A stretch of 64,000 nt of DNA from Gammaproteobacteria bacterium (GTDB lineage: Bacteria; Pseudomonadota; Gammaproteobacteria; AKS1). The number at the start of each line of letters is the position of its first letter. Positions within the stretch are counted from its first letter, which is position 1. Of this stretch, positions 17,347 through 25,695 are shown in pieces. Below the pieces are notes generated by a model, which saw nothing but the letters and a program-made list of their open reading frames with translations, did not search any database and was not told the origin of the DNA. Both the position numbers and the translations under genes were made by a program. The stretch lies in assembly GCA_027006175.1 (NCBI GenBank), contig JALTKS010000079.1, positions 62,001 to 126,000 of the forward strand, in the 5' to 3' direction.

Positions 17347-19785
17347 ATGAAGGAAAGATTAATTGTCATTGGTAACGGTATGGCGGGTATGCGTACTGTA
17401 GAGGAAATCCTCAAATTAGATGCCGATGCGTATGACATTACTGTGTTTGGTGCTGAGCCACACGGTAACTACAACCGTATTATGCTTTCCCCTGTATTGG
17501 CAGGTGACAAGACCATTGATGAAATCATGATCAATGATGAACAGTGGTATGTGGATAACAACATTACCTTATATAAAGGGAAAACGGTTGTTGATATTAA
17601 TCGTAAGGCACGCAAAGTCATTGTTGATGATGGCTCTGAGCACGAATACGATCGCTTGTTAATCGCAACTGGTTCAAACCCTTTTATTATCCCTTTGCCA
17701 GGCCATGATCTGGATGGTGTGATTGCTTTCCGTGATATACACGATGTCGATATGATGATTGAGGCGGCAAAGAACCATCAACATGCTGTTGTGATTGGCG
17801 GTGGTTTACTTGGGCTAGAAGCCGCAAATGGTTTAATGCAGCAAGGCATGAAAGTGACTGTATTGCATCTGGTTGATACCTTGATGGAACGCCAGATGGA
17901 TTCGGCAGCAGGTAAGATGTTGCGCCAGTCATTAGAAGAACGTGGCATGGAAATTATCATGCCTGCGTTAACAAAAGAAATTGTTGGTAAAGACAGAGTA
18001 GAAAAAGTTGTTCTTGAAGATGGTCGTGAAATAGAAGCGGGAATTGTTGTAATGGCCGTTGGTATTCGCCCTAACATTGAGCTGGCTGAGAAAGTTGGTA
18101 TTCATTGCGAACGTGGCATTGTTGTTAACGACACCATGCAAACGTTTGATCCTCGGGTTTATTCAGTGGGTGAGTGTGTGCAACATCGAGGTGAAACTTA
18201 CGGTCTGGTTGCACCTTTGTTTGAAATGGCAAAAGTGTGTGCCAACCATTTGGTACAGCACGGTATCGCACAGTACGAGGGTTCAGTTACCTCAACAAAA
18301 TTAAAAGTAACCGGTATCGATCTGTTTTCCGCAGGTGATTTTACGGGCGATGAAAACACAGAAGAACTGGTGTTTCAGGATGCGTCACGCGGTGTTTATC
18401 GCAAGTTAGTTATTCAAGATAACAAAGTGAAGGGTGCGGTCATGTACGGCGACACCATTGACGGCTCCTGGTACTTTGATCTAATGCGGGAACAAACGGA
18501 CATTAGTGATTTCCGTGAAAAGATTTTATTTGGTCAGGCGCATTTAGGTGATTCAGGACATGGCGATGAAAATCGTATTGAGATGATGGCTGACTCTGCC
18601 GAAATATGTGGTTGTAATGGTGTCTCGAAAGGCGACATTGTTAATTCGATTAATATTAATAAATTGCTAACACTTGAAGAAGTACGTGCACATACCAAAG
18701 CGTCAAGTTCTTGTGGTTCATGTACTGGCCTGGTTGAAAGTTTATTAGCTCATACTGTTGGCGGTGATTACTCGATAGCACCACATTTAAAACCAGTGTG
18801 CGCCTGTACTGAACACACGCATGATGAAGTGCGTAAGGCAATTAAAGATCATGAATTAAAATCTGTTCGTAGTGCAATAGAATTTCTTGAATGGAATACA
18901 CCGGATGGTTGTGGCAAGTGTCGTCCGGCATTGAACTATTATGTTATGTGTCAGTACCCGGATGCAGAAAGTGATGATAGTCAATCACGTTTCATTAACG
19001 AACGAGCCCATGCCAATATTCAAAAAGATGCGACGTATTCTGTGATTCCTCGTATGTGGGGTGGTGGTACAACACCGACCGAGTTGCGTGCGATTGCGGA
19101 TGTGGCCGATAAATACAAAGTTGAAACCGTACATGTCACCGGTGGTCAACGTATCGGCTTGTACGGATTAACCAAACAGGAATTACCTGAAGTTTGGGGT
19201 GACCTGAATAAAGCAGGATTAGTGTCAGGCCATGCCTATGGTAAAGCACTGCGAACAGTTAAAACCTGTGTGGGTAAAGAATGGTGTCGTTTCGGTACAC
19301 AAGATTCAACGCAACTAGGTATTGATTTGGAAAAAATGACCTGGGGTTCCTGGACACCACATAAATACAAAATGGCTGCATCGGGTTGTCCACGTAACTG
19401 TGCCGAAGCAACGATTAAAGATTTTGGTGTCGTCTGTGTTGACTCGGGTTATGAATTACATGTGGGCGGTAATGGTGGTATTAAAGTACGTGTAACTGAT
19501 TTACTGACCACGGTTAAAACGGATGCAGAAGTACTGGAATATGCAGCCGCCTTTATGCAAATTTACCGTGAAGAAGCGCATTACCTTGAGCGTACTGCGC
19601 CGTGGATTGAGCGTGTTGGTTTGGCACATGTGAAAGAAAATATTGTCGATGATGCCGATAACCGCAAAGCACTTGCCGAACGTTTCCACTTCTCGCAAAG
19701 TTTTGCTCAGGATGATCCATGGGAAGCACGTGCCAAGGGTGCTGAAAAACATGAATTTGAAGTAATGAAAAACATTAACGCGTAA
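17347..19785 (+). CDS. nirB: Assimilatory nitrite reductase [NAD(P)H], large subunit
   Basis: The protein is 812 residues, normal length. It reduces nitrite to ammonium with NAD(P)H. An FAD/NAD-binding module occupies residues 1-300 (VIGNGMAGMRTVEE; VVIGGGLLGLEAANGL). Then come a BFD-like [2Fe-2S] region with paired cysteines (ICGCNGVSKG, SSCGSCTGLVE, about 415-480) and the sulfite/nitrite reductase halves. Siroheme/[4Fe-4S] ligands are Cys641, Cys647, Cys681 and Cys685 (C-x5-C, C-x3-C). CTGGAG precedes the ATG. It is first in the nirB-nirD-nasA-DmsBC-DsrC-like run. Confidence 0.97.
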   Translation: MKERLIVIGNGMAGMRTVEEILKLDADAYDITVFGAEPHGNYNRIMLSPVLAGDKTIDEIMINDEQWYVDNNITLYKGKTVVDINRKARKVIVDDGSEHEYDRLLIATGSNPFIIPLPGHDLDGVIAFRDIHDVDMMIEAAKNHQHAVVIGGGLLGLEAANGLMQQGMKVTVLHLVDTLMERQMDSAAGKMLRQSLEERGMEIIMPALTKEIVGKDRVEKVVLEDGREIEAGIVVMAVGIRPNIELAEKVGIHCERGIVVNDTMQTFDPRVYSVGECVQHRGETYGLVAPLFEMAKVCANHLVQHGIAQYEGSVTSTKLKVTGIDLFSAGDFTGDENTEELVFQDASRGVYRKLVIQDNKVKGAVMYGDTIDGSWYFDLMREQTDISDFREKILFGQAHLGDSGHGDENRIEMMADSAEICGCNGVSKGDIVNSININKLLTLEEVRAHTKASSSCGSCTGLVESLLAHTVGGDYSIAPHLKPVCACTEHTHDEVRKAIKDHELKSVRSAIEFLEWNTPDGCGKCRPALNYYVMCQYPDAESDDSQSRFINERAHANIQKDATYSVIPRMWGGGTTPTELRAIADVADKYKVETVHVTGGQRIGLYGLTKQELPEVWGDLNKAGLVSGHAYGKALRTVKTCVGKEWCRFGTQDSTQLGIDLEKMTWGSWTPHKYKMAASGCPRNCAEATIKDFGVVCVDSGYELHVGGNGGIKVRVTDLLTTVKTDAEVLEYAAAFMQIYREEAHYLERTAPWIERVGLAHVKENIVDDADNRKALAERFHFSQSFAQDDPWEARAKGAEKHEFEVMKNINA

Positions 19786-19819
19786 GCACTACAATTAGAT
19801 ACGACTGCGAGATAAGAAT

Positions 19820-20161
19820 ATGAGTGAAGAATGGGTTGAAGTAGGGTCTTTGAGTGATATCCCCAAATTAGGTGCACGTGTTGTTAATGCACCTGATGGT
19901 GATATTGCCGTTTTTCGTACCGCTGATGATAGTGTGTTTGCGCTACGCGATGAGTGCCCACATAAACAAGGGCCGTTGTCGCAAGGTATCGTGCACGGTG
20001 ATCGTGTTTCCTGTCCGTTACATGATTGGAAAATTATGCTCGATAGCGGTAATGCGGTTGCTCCTGATGAAGGTTGTGCCGCCAGTTACCCGATTAAAAT
20101 GGATGGCGAGACTATCTTTTTATCATTAACTCCAAATGAAGGTTGTCCTAACAAGGATTAA
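19820..20161 (+). CDS. nirD: Nitrite reductase small subunit
   Basis: The protein is 113 residues with a Rieske-type fold. It partners NirB. CPHKQGPLSQG and CPLHDWKI give the C-x-H and C-x2-H ligand pattern, so the [2Fe-2S] ligands appear complete, as in many non-enteric NirD proteins. nirB ends 34 bases upstream and nasA starts 17 bases downstream. A purine-rich stretch (GAGATAAG) precedes the start. Confidence 0.95.
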   Translation: MSEEWVEVGSLSDIPKLGARVVNAPDGDIAVFRTADDSVFALRDECPHKQGPLSQGIVHGDRVSCPLHDWKIMLDSGNAVAPDEGCAASYPIKMDGETIFLSLTPNEGCPNKD

Positions 20162-20178
20162 CCGTTCAGGTAAGACAG

Positions 20179-22383
20179 ATGCTTTTTGGTCGCAAACAAA
20201 AGAACCCGATTAAGATCGCCGATAAAGGCGTTGTAGAGTGGAAGTATGCCGCTTGTGGCTATTGCTCTACGGGTTGCTCTATTGAAGTGGGTTTAAATAC
20301 AGATGGTAAGCCGGTTGCCTCACGTGGTGTGGCGGATGCGGATGTAAACCGTGGTAAATTGTGTCTTAAAGGTATTTTTGAACACGAACTGTTTGATTCG
20401 GCGGGGCGTGGTACGGAGCCAAAAATTCGAGAACAGTGGCATCAGCCATGGCAAAGTACCTCATGGGACACAGCGCTTGATAAAACCCATGATGAAATTT
20501 TACGTATCCAGGAAAAATACGGACGTGATTCGTTTGCGATTATTTCAACAGGCCAAATGCTGACCGAAGAATTTTATACTTTGGGTAAATTAACTCGCGG
20601 TCTAATCGGTACGAATAACTACGATGGTAATACAACACTCTGTATGGCATCGGCAGTATCTGGTTACAAACGCTCATTTGGTTCGGATGGTCCTCCTGGT
20701 TGTTACGAAGATTTTGAACACACCGATTGTTTAATCGCCTGGGGTTCGAATCTTCCGGAGCAACACCCGATCATCTACTGGCGCATGAAAGAAGCGCAGG
20801 AAAAGAAAAATTTCACACTGATTGTGGTTGATCCGCGTGTCACCATGTTGGCACAGAATGCACACATGCATTTACCCATTACACCGGGCACAGATGTGGT
20901 GTTAATGAATGCCTTGATGCATGTCATTATCGATGAAGACCTGCAAGATATGGCATACATTGAAGCAAACACAAATGGTTTTGACGAATTAAAAGCAGAA
21001 GTCGCAAAGTATGATCCGGTTACCGCGGCGAAAATTTGTGGTATTGATGAAGATCGCATTCGTCATGTCGCAAGAATTTTTGCTAAATCTGAATCTGCCA
21101 TGCAGATTTGGACAATGGGCATTAACCAGTCAACGCACGGTTCTGATGGTGTGGTGGGGATTAATAACTTAGCGCTGATTACCGGTAACATTGGTAAACC
21201 GGGTGGTACCAGTTTGTCTATCACTGGTCAGTGTAATGCGATGGGAACGCGTGAGTGGTCATCTTGTTCCGGTTTGCCTAATCATCGTTATTTAGAATCA
21301 GCAGAAGATCGTGAAGAAATTGCCAAGTTCTGGAATATTGATCCGGAGTTTTTCCCGAAAAAACGCGGTATGTTCCAAACCGATATTTACCATGCGATTG
21401 AATCAGGGCAGATAAAAGGCTTGTGGTTAATCGCGACTAATCCTTTAACGTCATTACCGAATACGGCGCGTATTCGTAAAGCAATGGAAAAACTTGAATT
21501 CTGTGTTGTACAAGATTGTTATGAAGATACTGAGAGTGCTCAATACGCGCATGTTTATTTGCCTGCAGGCACATGGGCTGAAAAAGAAGGTGTGATGACC
21601 AATACAGAACGTCGTATCAGTGTTGTTAAACCATTAGCCACACCGCCAGGGCAGGCAAAACCTGATCTCTGGGTGTTTAACCGGATGGCAGAGCGTTTTA
21701 ATAAAAACGGCAATGTCACTTTCCCTGAAAAAGCACCCGATATCTTTCTTGAAATGGCTGAGATTTCAAAAGGTCGCCTAGCGGATATTTCAGGCATGGA
21801 TCACGACTTAATTGAAAAGCAACGTGGCATTCAATGGCCTTATACAGAACAGCAATTAAAGAAGGGCGAATTACCACCGCAAGGAGGTAAACGTCTTTAT
21901 ACTGAAGATGCTACATTCCGCTACCCAGATGGCAAGGCAAAATTAATTCCGTTACCGTTTATCGACAATAACGAAGTGCCGAATGAAAAATTCCCTATCT
22001 GGTTAAATACCGGGCGTTTAATTGAGCATTGGCATGGTCGTACCAAGACTGGCAAGATTGGCGATAACAACAAGTACAGCCCAATACCGTTTATTGAAAT
22101 TAACCCTGATTTGGCACATGAGCTAGGAATACAACGCGGTGAATACGTGCGTTTGGTCTCACGTCGTTCCGATGCCGTGGTCATGGCACAGCCAACACAT
22201 CGTGTTGCAAAGAACATGGTTTTCTTGCCGTTCCACTTCTTTGATTGTGCAAATCGATTAACACTGGGTTTATTAGATCCACATTCACGCCAACCTGCCT
22301 ATAAACAATCTGCGGTACGAATTGAACGCATGGAAGATCAGCAAGAAGCAGCACGTTTGAGCATGGAAATGCGGAAATTTTAA
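20179..22383 (+). CDS. nasA: Assimilatory nitrate reductase catalytic subunit, short form
   Basis: The protein is 734 residues of the molybdopterin bis-MGD oxidoreductase family. It reduces nitrate to nitrite in the cytoplasm; no Tat signal is visible. The N-terminal [4Fe-4S] ligands are Cys26, Cys29, Cys33 and Cys62. Cys155 in NTTLCMASAV is placed like the Mo ligand. MGINQSTHG, NIGKPGGTSLS and the C-terminal dinucleotide-binding domain (NTGRLIEHWHGRTKTG) are clear. It lacks the extra C-terminal BFD-like [2Fe-2S] domain of Klebsiella-type NasA (~900 residues), so it needs an outside electron donor. The neighbouring DmsB-DmsC fusion is the obvious candidate. Confidence 0.93.
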   Translation: MLFGRKQKNPIKIADKGVVEWKYAACGYCSTGCSIEVGLNTDGKPVASRGVADADVNRGKLCLKGIFEHELFDSAGRGTEPKIREQWHQPWQSTSWDTALDKTHDEILRIQEKYGRDSFAIISTGQMLTEEFYTLGKLTRGLIGTNNYDGNTTLCMASAVSGYKRSFGSDGPPGCYEDFEHTDCLIAWGSNLPEQHPIIYWRMKEAQEKKNFTLIVVDPRVTMLAQNAHMHLPITPGTDVVLMNALMHVIIDEDLQDMAYIEANTNGFDELKAEVAKYDPVTAAKICGIDEDRIRHVARIFAKSESAMQIWTMGINQSTHGSDGVVGINNLALITGNIGKPGGTSLSITGQCNAMGTREWSSCSGLPNHRYLESAEDREEIAKFWNIDPEFFPKKRGMFQTDIYHAIESGQIKGLWLIATNPLTSLPNTARIRKAMEKLEFCVVQDCYEDTESAQYAHVYLPAGTWAEKEGVMTNTERRISVVKPLATPPGQAKPDLWVFNRMAERFNKNGNVTFPEKAPDIFLEMAEISKGRLADISGMDHDLIEKQRGIQWPYTEQQLKKGELPPQGGKRLYTEDATFRYPDGKAKLIPLPFIDNNEVPNEKFPIWLNTGRLIEHWHGRTKTGKIGDNNKYSPIPFIEINPDLAHELGIQRGEYVRLVSRRSDAVVMAQPTHRVAKNMVFLPFHFFDCANRLTLGLLDPHSRQPAYKQSAVRIERMEDQQEAARLSMEMRKF

Positions 22384-22392
22384 GGGTTAAAC

Positions 22393-24240
22393 ATGTTTAA
22401 AGTACGCGACAATGAACCTGACTACGCCTTGCTGAATGATCCGAATAGCAAAGTGCGCAATCGTTATGGCACACCTATTGATACTATTTCCGAGTCAGAT
22501 GAACTCTACGGGAAAAGTTTAAACATCAATGGTGATGCAGAGGTAGGTGAAAACCCTAATCGCTATAAGCAGCATGGTTTCTTCTTTACTGCAGATAACT
22601 GTATTGCTTGTCATGCCTGTGAAGCCGCATGCAGTGAAAAAAATGATAACCCTGCGCATATCGCATTTCGCTCGGTTGGATTTGTTGAGGGTGGTACTTA
22701 CCCGGATTACCAGCGTCTTAATATTTCAATGGCGTGTAACCATTGTGATGATCCGGTTTGCTTAAAGGGTTGTCCAACACGCGCATACACGAAATTTGCC
22801 GAGTATGGCGCCGTATTACAAGATCCGGACATTTGTTTTGGTTGTGGTTACTGTACCTGGGTGTGTCCTTATAACGCACCGCAGCTTGATCCGGTTAAAG
22901 GGCAAGTCAGTAAATGTAATATGTGTGTGGATCGTCTTGAGGTTGGATTAAAGCCGGCATGTGTATCTGCTTGTCTTGGTAAAGCACTTGATTTCGGTGT
23001 GATTGAAAATATTCCTGAAGGCCGGGAACAGGCACGGACTGAAATACCCGGTTTCCCAACCACCGATATTACGCACCCGAATATTCGTTTCCAACAAACG
23101 CGTACATTACAGCGTGATATGGTTCGTGTTGATAGCACTGCCTTGAAATATCATCGTGATGACAATGAAGATAAATTTAAACCAGTTGTCGATCCAAAAT
23201 ACGGTAACAAGCGCGAATGGAATTTACGTAAGTTACGTTCACGCGAAGATCCGTTGGTATTATTTACACTTATTTCACAAATGGTCGTGGGGGCATTTTT
23301 ATTATTATTCCTGGGTCCGATGATCGGCCTTGAGCATTTAGCCCCAACAGCTCATTCAACGACCTATACAGCATTATTGTTTGGTTTGCTCGGTATTGAA
23401 ACCTATGCCCTGTATACCTCAACCATGCATTTAGGTAAGCCGCAGTATTTTTATCGTGCATTTTATAATTTGCGTTATTCGCCGGTGAGTCGTGAAGTGG
23501 CCAGTTTGGCTGTTTTCTATAATCTATTAGGTCTCTATACATTATTAATAACCTTCCCGTTTGTATTAACAGACTGGATAGGATTGTCGACATCGTTTGT
23601 TGATACGATTATTCACCTTACGGGGTGGGCAGCAGTGATCGCAGGACCTGTTTCTTTATTCTTTATGCACAGTATTTATCGTATTAAGGCACGTCCGTTT
23701 TGGAATCACTGGCAAGTACTAACCAGTTTTTATGGCAACATGCTGGCGTTAGGCGGATTATTAGTGGGTTATATATACAGTTGTGTACTGGTGATAGAAG
23801 GGCTGGAAACCGCCGCGATGATAAATGTGCTTGCCTGGGCGATCCTTTCTGGCTTATTAATCGAAGCCTATGGTTTATGGCGACATGCAGTGGATATGAA
23901 AAAGCAGGGGGGCGAAGGTGCCGCTTCCCACTATGTACAGCAAACGAAATTTGGTAAAACTTACAGAGCCAGAAACATAGGTCTGGCTATTAGTATTGTT
24001 TTATCAGCAGGATTATTTATTGGTTTACCCCAAGCTGAGATTGCCATGACAGTCATAACATTATTAGCCATTGTGATGTTAATGACCGCACTGGTTGGTC
24101 GAGCACTGTTTTATGTATTAGTCACCCCTACCACGATGCCGGGTGCATTCTTCTGGCATAACAAAGGCTTTGAAGAACACGCACGTGAAACCGGTTTAGC
24201 TGACATGCCTCAAGTAGGCGTAGTACCTGATTCACACTAG
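22393..24240 (+). CDS. DmsB-DmsC fusion: four-cluster ferredoxin with membrane anchor
   Basis: The protein is 615 residues. The N-terminal half (about 55-205) has four cysteine groups for [4Fe-4S] clusters: CIACHACEAAC, CNHCDDPVCLKGC, CFGCGYCTWVC and CNMC...CVSAC, as in DmsB/NrfC electron-transfer subunits. Residues ~285-580 contain eight transmembrane helices resembling the DmsC quinol-oxidising anchor. The two are separate proteins in classical DMSO reductase. Starting 9 bases after nasA, it probably passes electrons from the quinone pool to NasA, which would place an assimilatory enzyme at the inner face of the membrane. That role is inference; the domains are plainly visible. Confidence 0.88.
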   Translation: MFKVRDNEPDYALLNDPNSKVRNRYGTPIDTISESDELYGKSLNINGDAEVGENPNRYKQHGFFFTADNCIACHACEAACSEKNDNPAHIAFRSVGFVEGGTYPDYQRLNISMACNHCDDPVCLKGCPTRAYTKFAEYGAVLQDPDICFGCGYCTWVCPYNAPQLDPVKGQVSKCNMCVDRLEVGLKPACVSACLGKALDFGVIENIPEGREQARTEIPGFPTTDITHPNIRFQQTRTLQRDMVRVDSTALKYHRDDNEDKFKPVVDPKYGNKREWNLRKLRSREDPLVLFTLISQMVVGAFLLLFLGPMIGLEHLAPTAHSTTYTALLFGLLGIETYALYTSTMHLGKPQYFYRAFYNLRYSPVSREVASLAVFYNLLGLYTLLITFPFVLTDWIGLSTSFVDTIIHLTGWAAVIAGPVSLFFMHSIYRIKARPFWNHWQVLTSFYGNMLALGGLLVGYIYSCVLVIEGLETAAMINVLAWAILSGLLIEAYGLWRHAVDMKKQGGEGAASHYVQQTKFGKTYRARNIGLAISIVLSAGLFIGLPQAEIAMTVITLLAIVMLMTALVGRALFYVLVTPTTMPGAFFWHNKGFEEHARETGLADMPQVGVVPDSH

Positions 24241-24254
24241 GAATTGAATAAATT

Positions 24255-24596
24255 ATGTCATTAGTATTTGAAGGTAATGAAGTCGGCGTTGACGATGAAG
24301 GATATCTACTGGATCCCACCATGTGGGACAATCAGGTGGCTGAACAGTTGGCCGATCAACTTTCTTTAGAAATGAATGAAGATCGCTGGCAAATCGTTAA
24401 TATTGTTCGTGAACATTATGAAACAACTAGCTGTGTTCCAGAGTTGCGTACGGTATTGAAACGTTTAAAAGAGCAGTCAGGTAAAGATAAAGCCACAAGA
24501 AAACATGTTTACTACCTGTTCCCATACGGGTATGGGCAAATGGCATGCAAAATCGCTGGTATGCGTAAGCCTTTAAAGGTCTTGTTAGACCTTTAA
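24255..24596 (+). CDS. DsrC/TusE-family protein lacking the terminal cysteine
   Basis: The protein is 113 residues. FEGNEVGVDDEGYL and YLFPYGYGQMACKIAG are diagnostic of the DsrC/TusE sulfur-carrier fold. In DsrC the C-terminal arm carries CysB and, 11 residues later, the penultimate CysA; TusE keeps CysA only. Here the CysB position is Cys98, but CysA is Val109 and the tail reads KPLKVLLDL instead of KPTGCV or KPVKCI. It therefore cannot carry persulfide on CysA like its relatives. Its place 14 bases after the DmsBC fusion suggests a role tied to nitrate or nitrite reduction or to regulation. The last codons and the stop lie in a perfect inverted repeat (24572-24597). Confidence 0.88.
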   Translation: MSLVFEGNEVGVDDEGYLLDPTMWDNQVAEQLADQLSLEMNEDRWQIVNIVREHYETTSCVPELRTVLKRLKEQSGKDKATRKHVYYLFPYGYGQMACKIAGMRKPLKVLLDL

Positions 24597-24597
24597 A
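24572..24597. repeat. Perfect 10-bp inverted repeat over the DsrC-like stop codon
   Basis: TTTAAAGGTC (24572-24581) and GACCTTTAAA (24588-24597) are exact complements around the loop TTGTTA. The TAA stop at 24594-24596 is inside the right arm. No T-run follows, so it is not a textbook terminator, but it could protect the 3' end of the operon message. Confidence 0.75.
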
Positions 24598-24697
24598 TCG
24601 CATCAAATAGCCCAAACGGGTCATATAACTATCATATATATAAGGTTAATATCTCGGCACTCTTAATTTATTCGGACTTCCGTGGGGGAATGTCAGA

Positions 24698-25645
24698 GTG
24701 CGATTACAAAAAACTTTTCGTTCATTTTTAGCAATATTCTGTTTTGCGTTTGCCTCTGTAGCCAATGCAGCATTGGTTGATTTCACCAGTCGTGTTTGGG
24801 GTGAGGCAATTAATGACGGTGATGGTACCACTGCAACGGTTGGAAATGTTACGTTGACGGCATCAAATGGCATACTTACGTTTAATAGCAGTAATTCTGA
24901 AACTTCGGGTTGTATGGCTGGTGTAGAGAATCATGGTTTAGCCTGTTCGGGTGATGGCATTGGTATTAATAATGATGAAATTACCGAAAGTGGTGATGTT
25001 TTCACATCAATTGATCAAACAATCACGATATCTTTTGCGGCACCTGTTGATGTAACTAATGTATTTCTTTTAGATCTATTTGCAAACGAAACGAGTAGTC
25101 ATAACGATATTCATAGCAGTGACTCAAGCGATGACAGCAGTGACCATGATGATTCAAGCAGCAGTCATAGCAGTGACTCGGGCGATAGCAGTAGTGACCA
25201 TGATGATTCAAGCAGCAGTCATAGCAGTGACTCAAGCGATAGCAGTAGCGATCATGATGATTCAAGTAGCAGTCATAGCAGTGACTCAAGCGATAGCAGT
25301 AGTGACCATGATGATTCAAGTAGCAGTCACAGCAGTGACTCGAGCCATAGCAGTGGCGATCATGATGATTCAAATAATAGTGCTAGCGTAGGTGAAATTG
25401 CTGTTATTGATGGTCTTTTGTTTGGGCCACCTGCGGATAGCCTAGATAATCTTGGTGGTTACTATGAAACCGGTTTTAACAAATGGGGAGCGTTGACAGT
25501 CGTTCTCAGCGGTAATACAGATGATTATAGTGATTATTCATTAGCTGCGATTGAAATTGGTATGTCTCCAGTACCTGTTCCAGGAGCATTTATTTTATTT
25601 GGAACCGTTCTTTTAGGAATGTTTGGTATTAAACGTTTTAAATAG
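24698..25645 (+). CDS. Exported Ser/Asp/His repeat protein with PEP-CTERM-like tail
   Basis: The protein is 315 residues. A signal peptide (residues 1-24, FASVANA) leads to a beta-rich N-domain with two cysteines (SGCMAGVENHGLACSGDG). A low-complexity linker follows (about residues 139-228) made of five 18-residue units, roughly HSSDSSDSSSDHDDSSSS. A short C-domain and a tail VPVPGA-hydrophobic-KRFK resemble VPxP PEP-CTERM sorting signals. The acidic, His-containing repeats could bind calcium or other divalent metals. The start is preceded only by weak GTCAGAG; codon use fits the neighbours. The function is unknown; surface or matrix attachment is likely. Confidence 0.8.
   Translation: MRLQKTFRSFLAIFCFAFASVANAALVDFTSRVWGEAINDGDGTTATVGNVTLTASNGILTFNSSNSETSGCMAGVENHGLACSGDGIGINNDEITESGDVFTSIDQTITISFAAPVDVTNVFLLDLFANETSSHNDIHSSDSSDDSSDHDDSSSSHSSDSGDSSSDHDDSSSSHSSDSSDSSSDHDDSSSSHSSDSSDSSSDHDDSSSSHSSDSSHSSGDHDDSNNSASVGEIAVIDGLLFGPPADSLDNLGGYYETGFNKWGALTVVLSGNTDDYSDYSLAAIEIGMSPVPVPGAFILFGTVLLGMFGIKRFK
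25112..25381 (+). repeat. Five tandem 54-bp coding repeats
   Basis: Units start at 25112, 25166, 25220, 25274 and 25328, each beginning CATAGCAGTGACTC or a one- to two-base variant. Units 3 and 4 are nearly identical at DNA level, units 1 and 5 are the most diverged. Each encodes 18 residues rich in Ser and Asp, with a DHDD core. The array is prone to copy-number change without breaking the frame. Confidence 0.93.
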
Positions 25646-25660
25646 ATACTATGTTTAATT

Positions 25661-25695
25661 AAAAAGTCAGCTCTTTGAGCTGGATTATTTATTTT
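25661..25695. terminator. Bidirectional terminator between the repeat protein gene and rep
   Basis: CAGCTC (25668-25673) pairs with GAGCTG (25677-25682) around TTT. It is flanked by AAAAA on the left and a T-rich stretch on the right, so both convergent transcripts would end here. Confidence 0.75.

Noticed and set aside
24255..24596. Assignment as tusE or dsrC proper
   Set aside because: The penultimate cysteine required for both functions is absent.
24598..24697. Possible promoter or small RNA between the DsrC-like gene and the repeat protein gene
   Set aside because: The 100 bases are AT-rich with no convincing -35/-10 pair or terminator-like structure beyond the inverted repeat at the stop codon.
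25112..25381. Regular repeats as a CRISPR array
   Set aside because: The units are directly adjacent with no spacers, and they keep a single reading frame in an exported protein.
25056..25391. Long open frames on both strands over the Ser/Asp/His repeat region
   Set aside because: They arise because the 54-bp unit happens to lack stops in several frames; they give repetitive low-complexity proteins without their own start signals.
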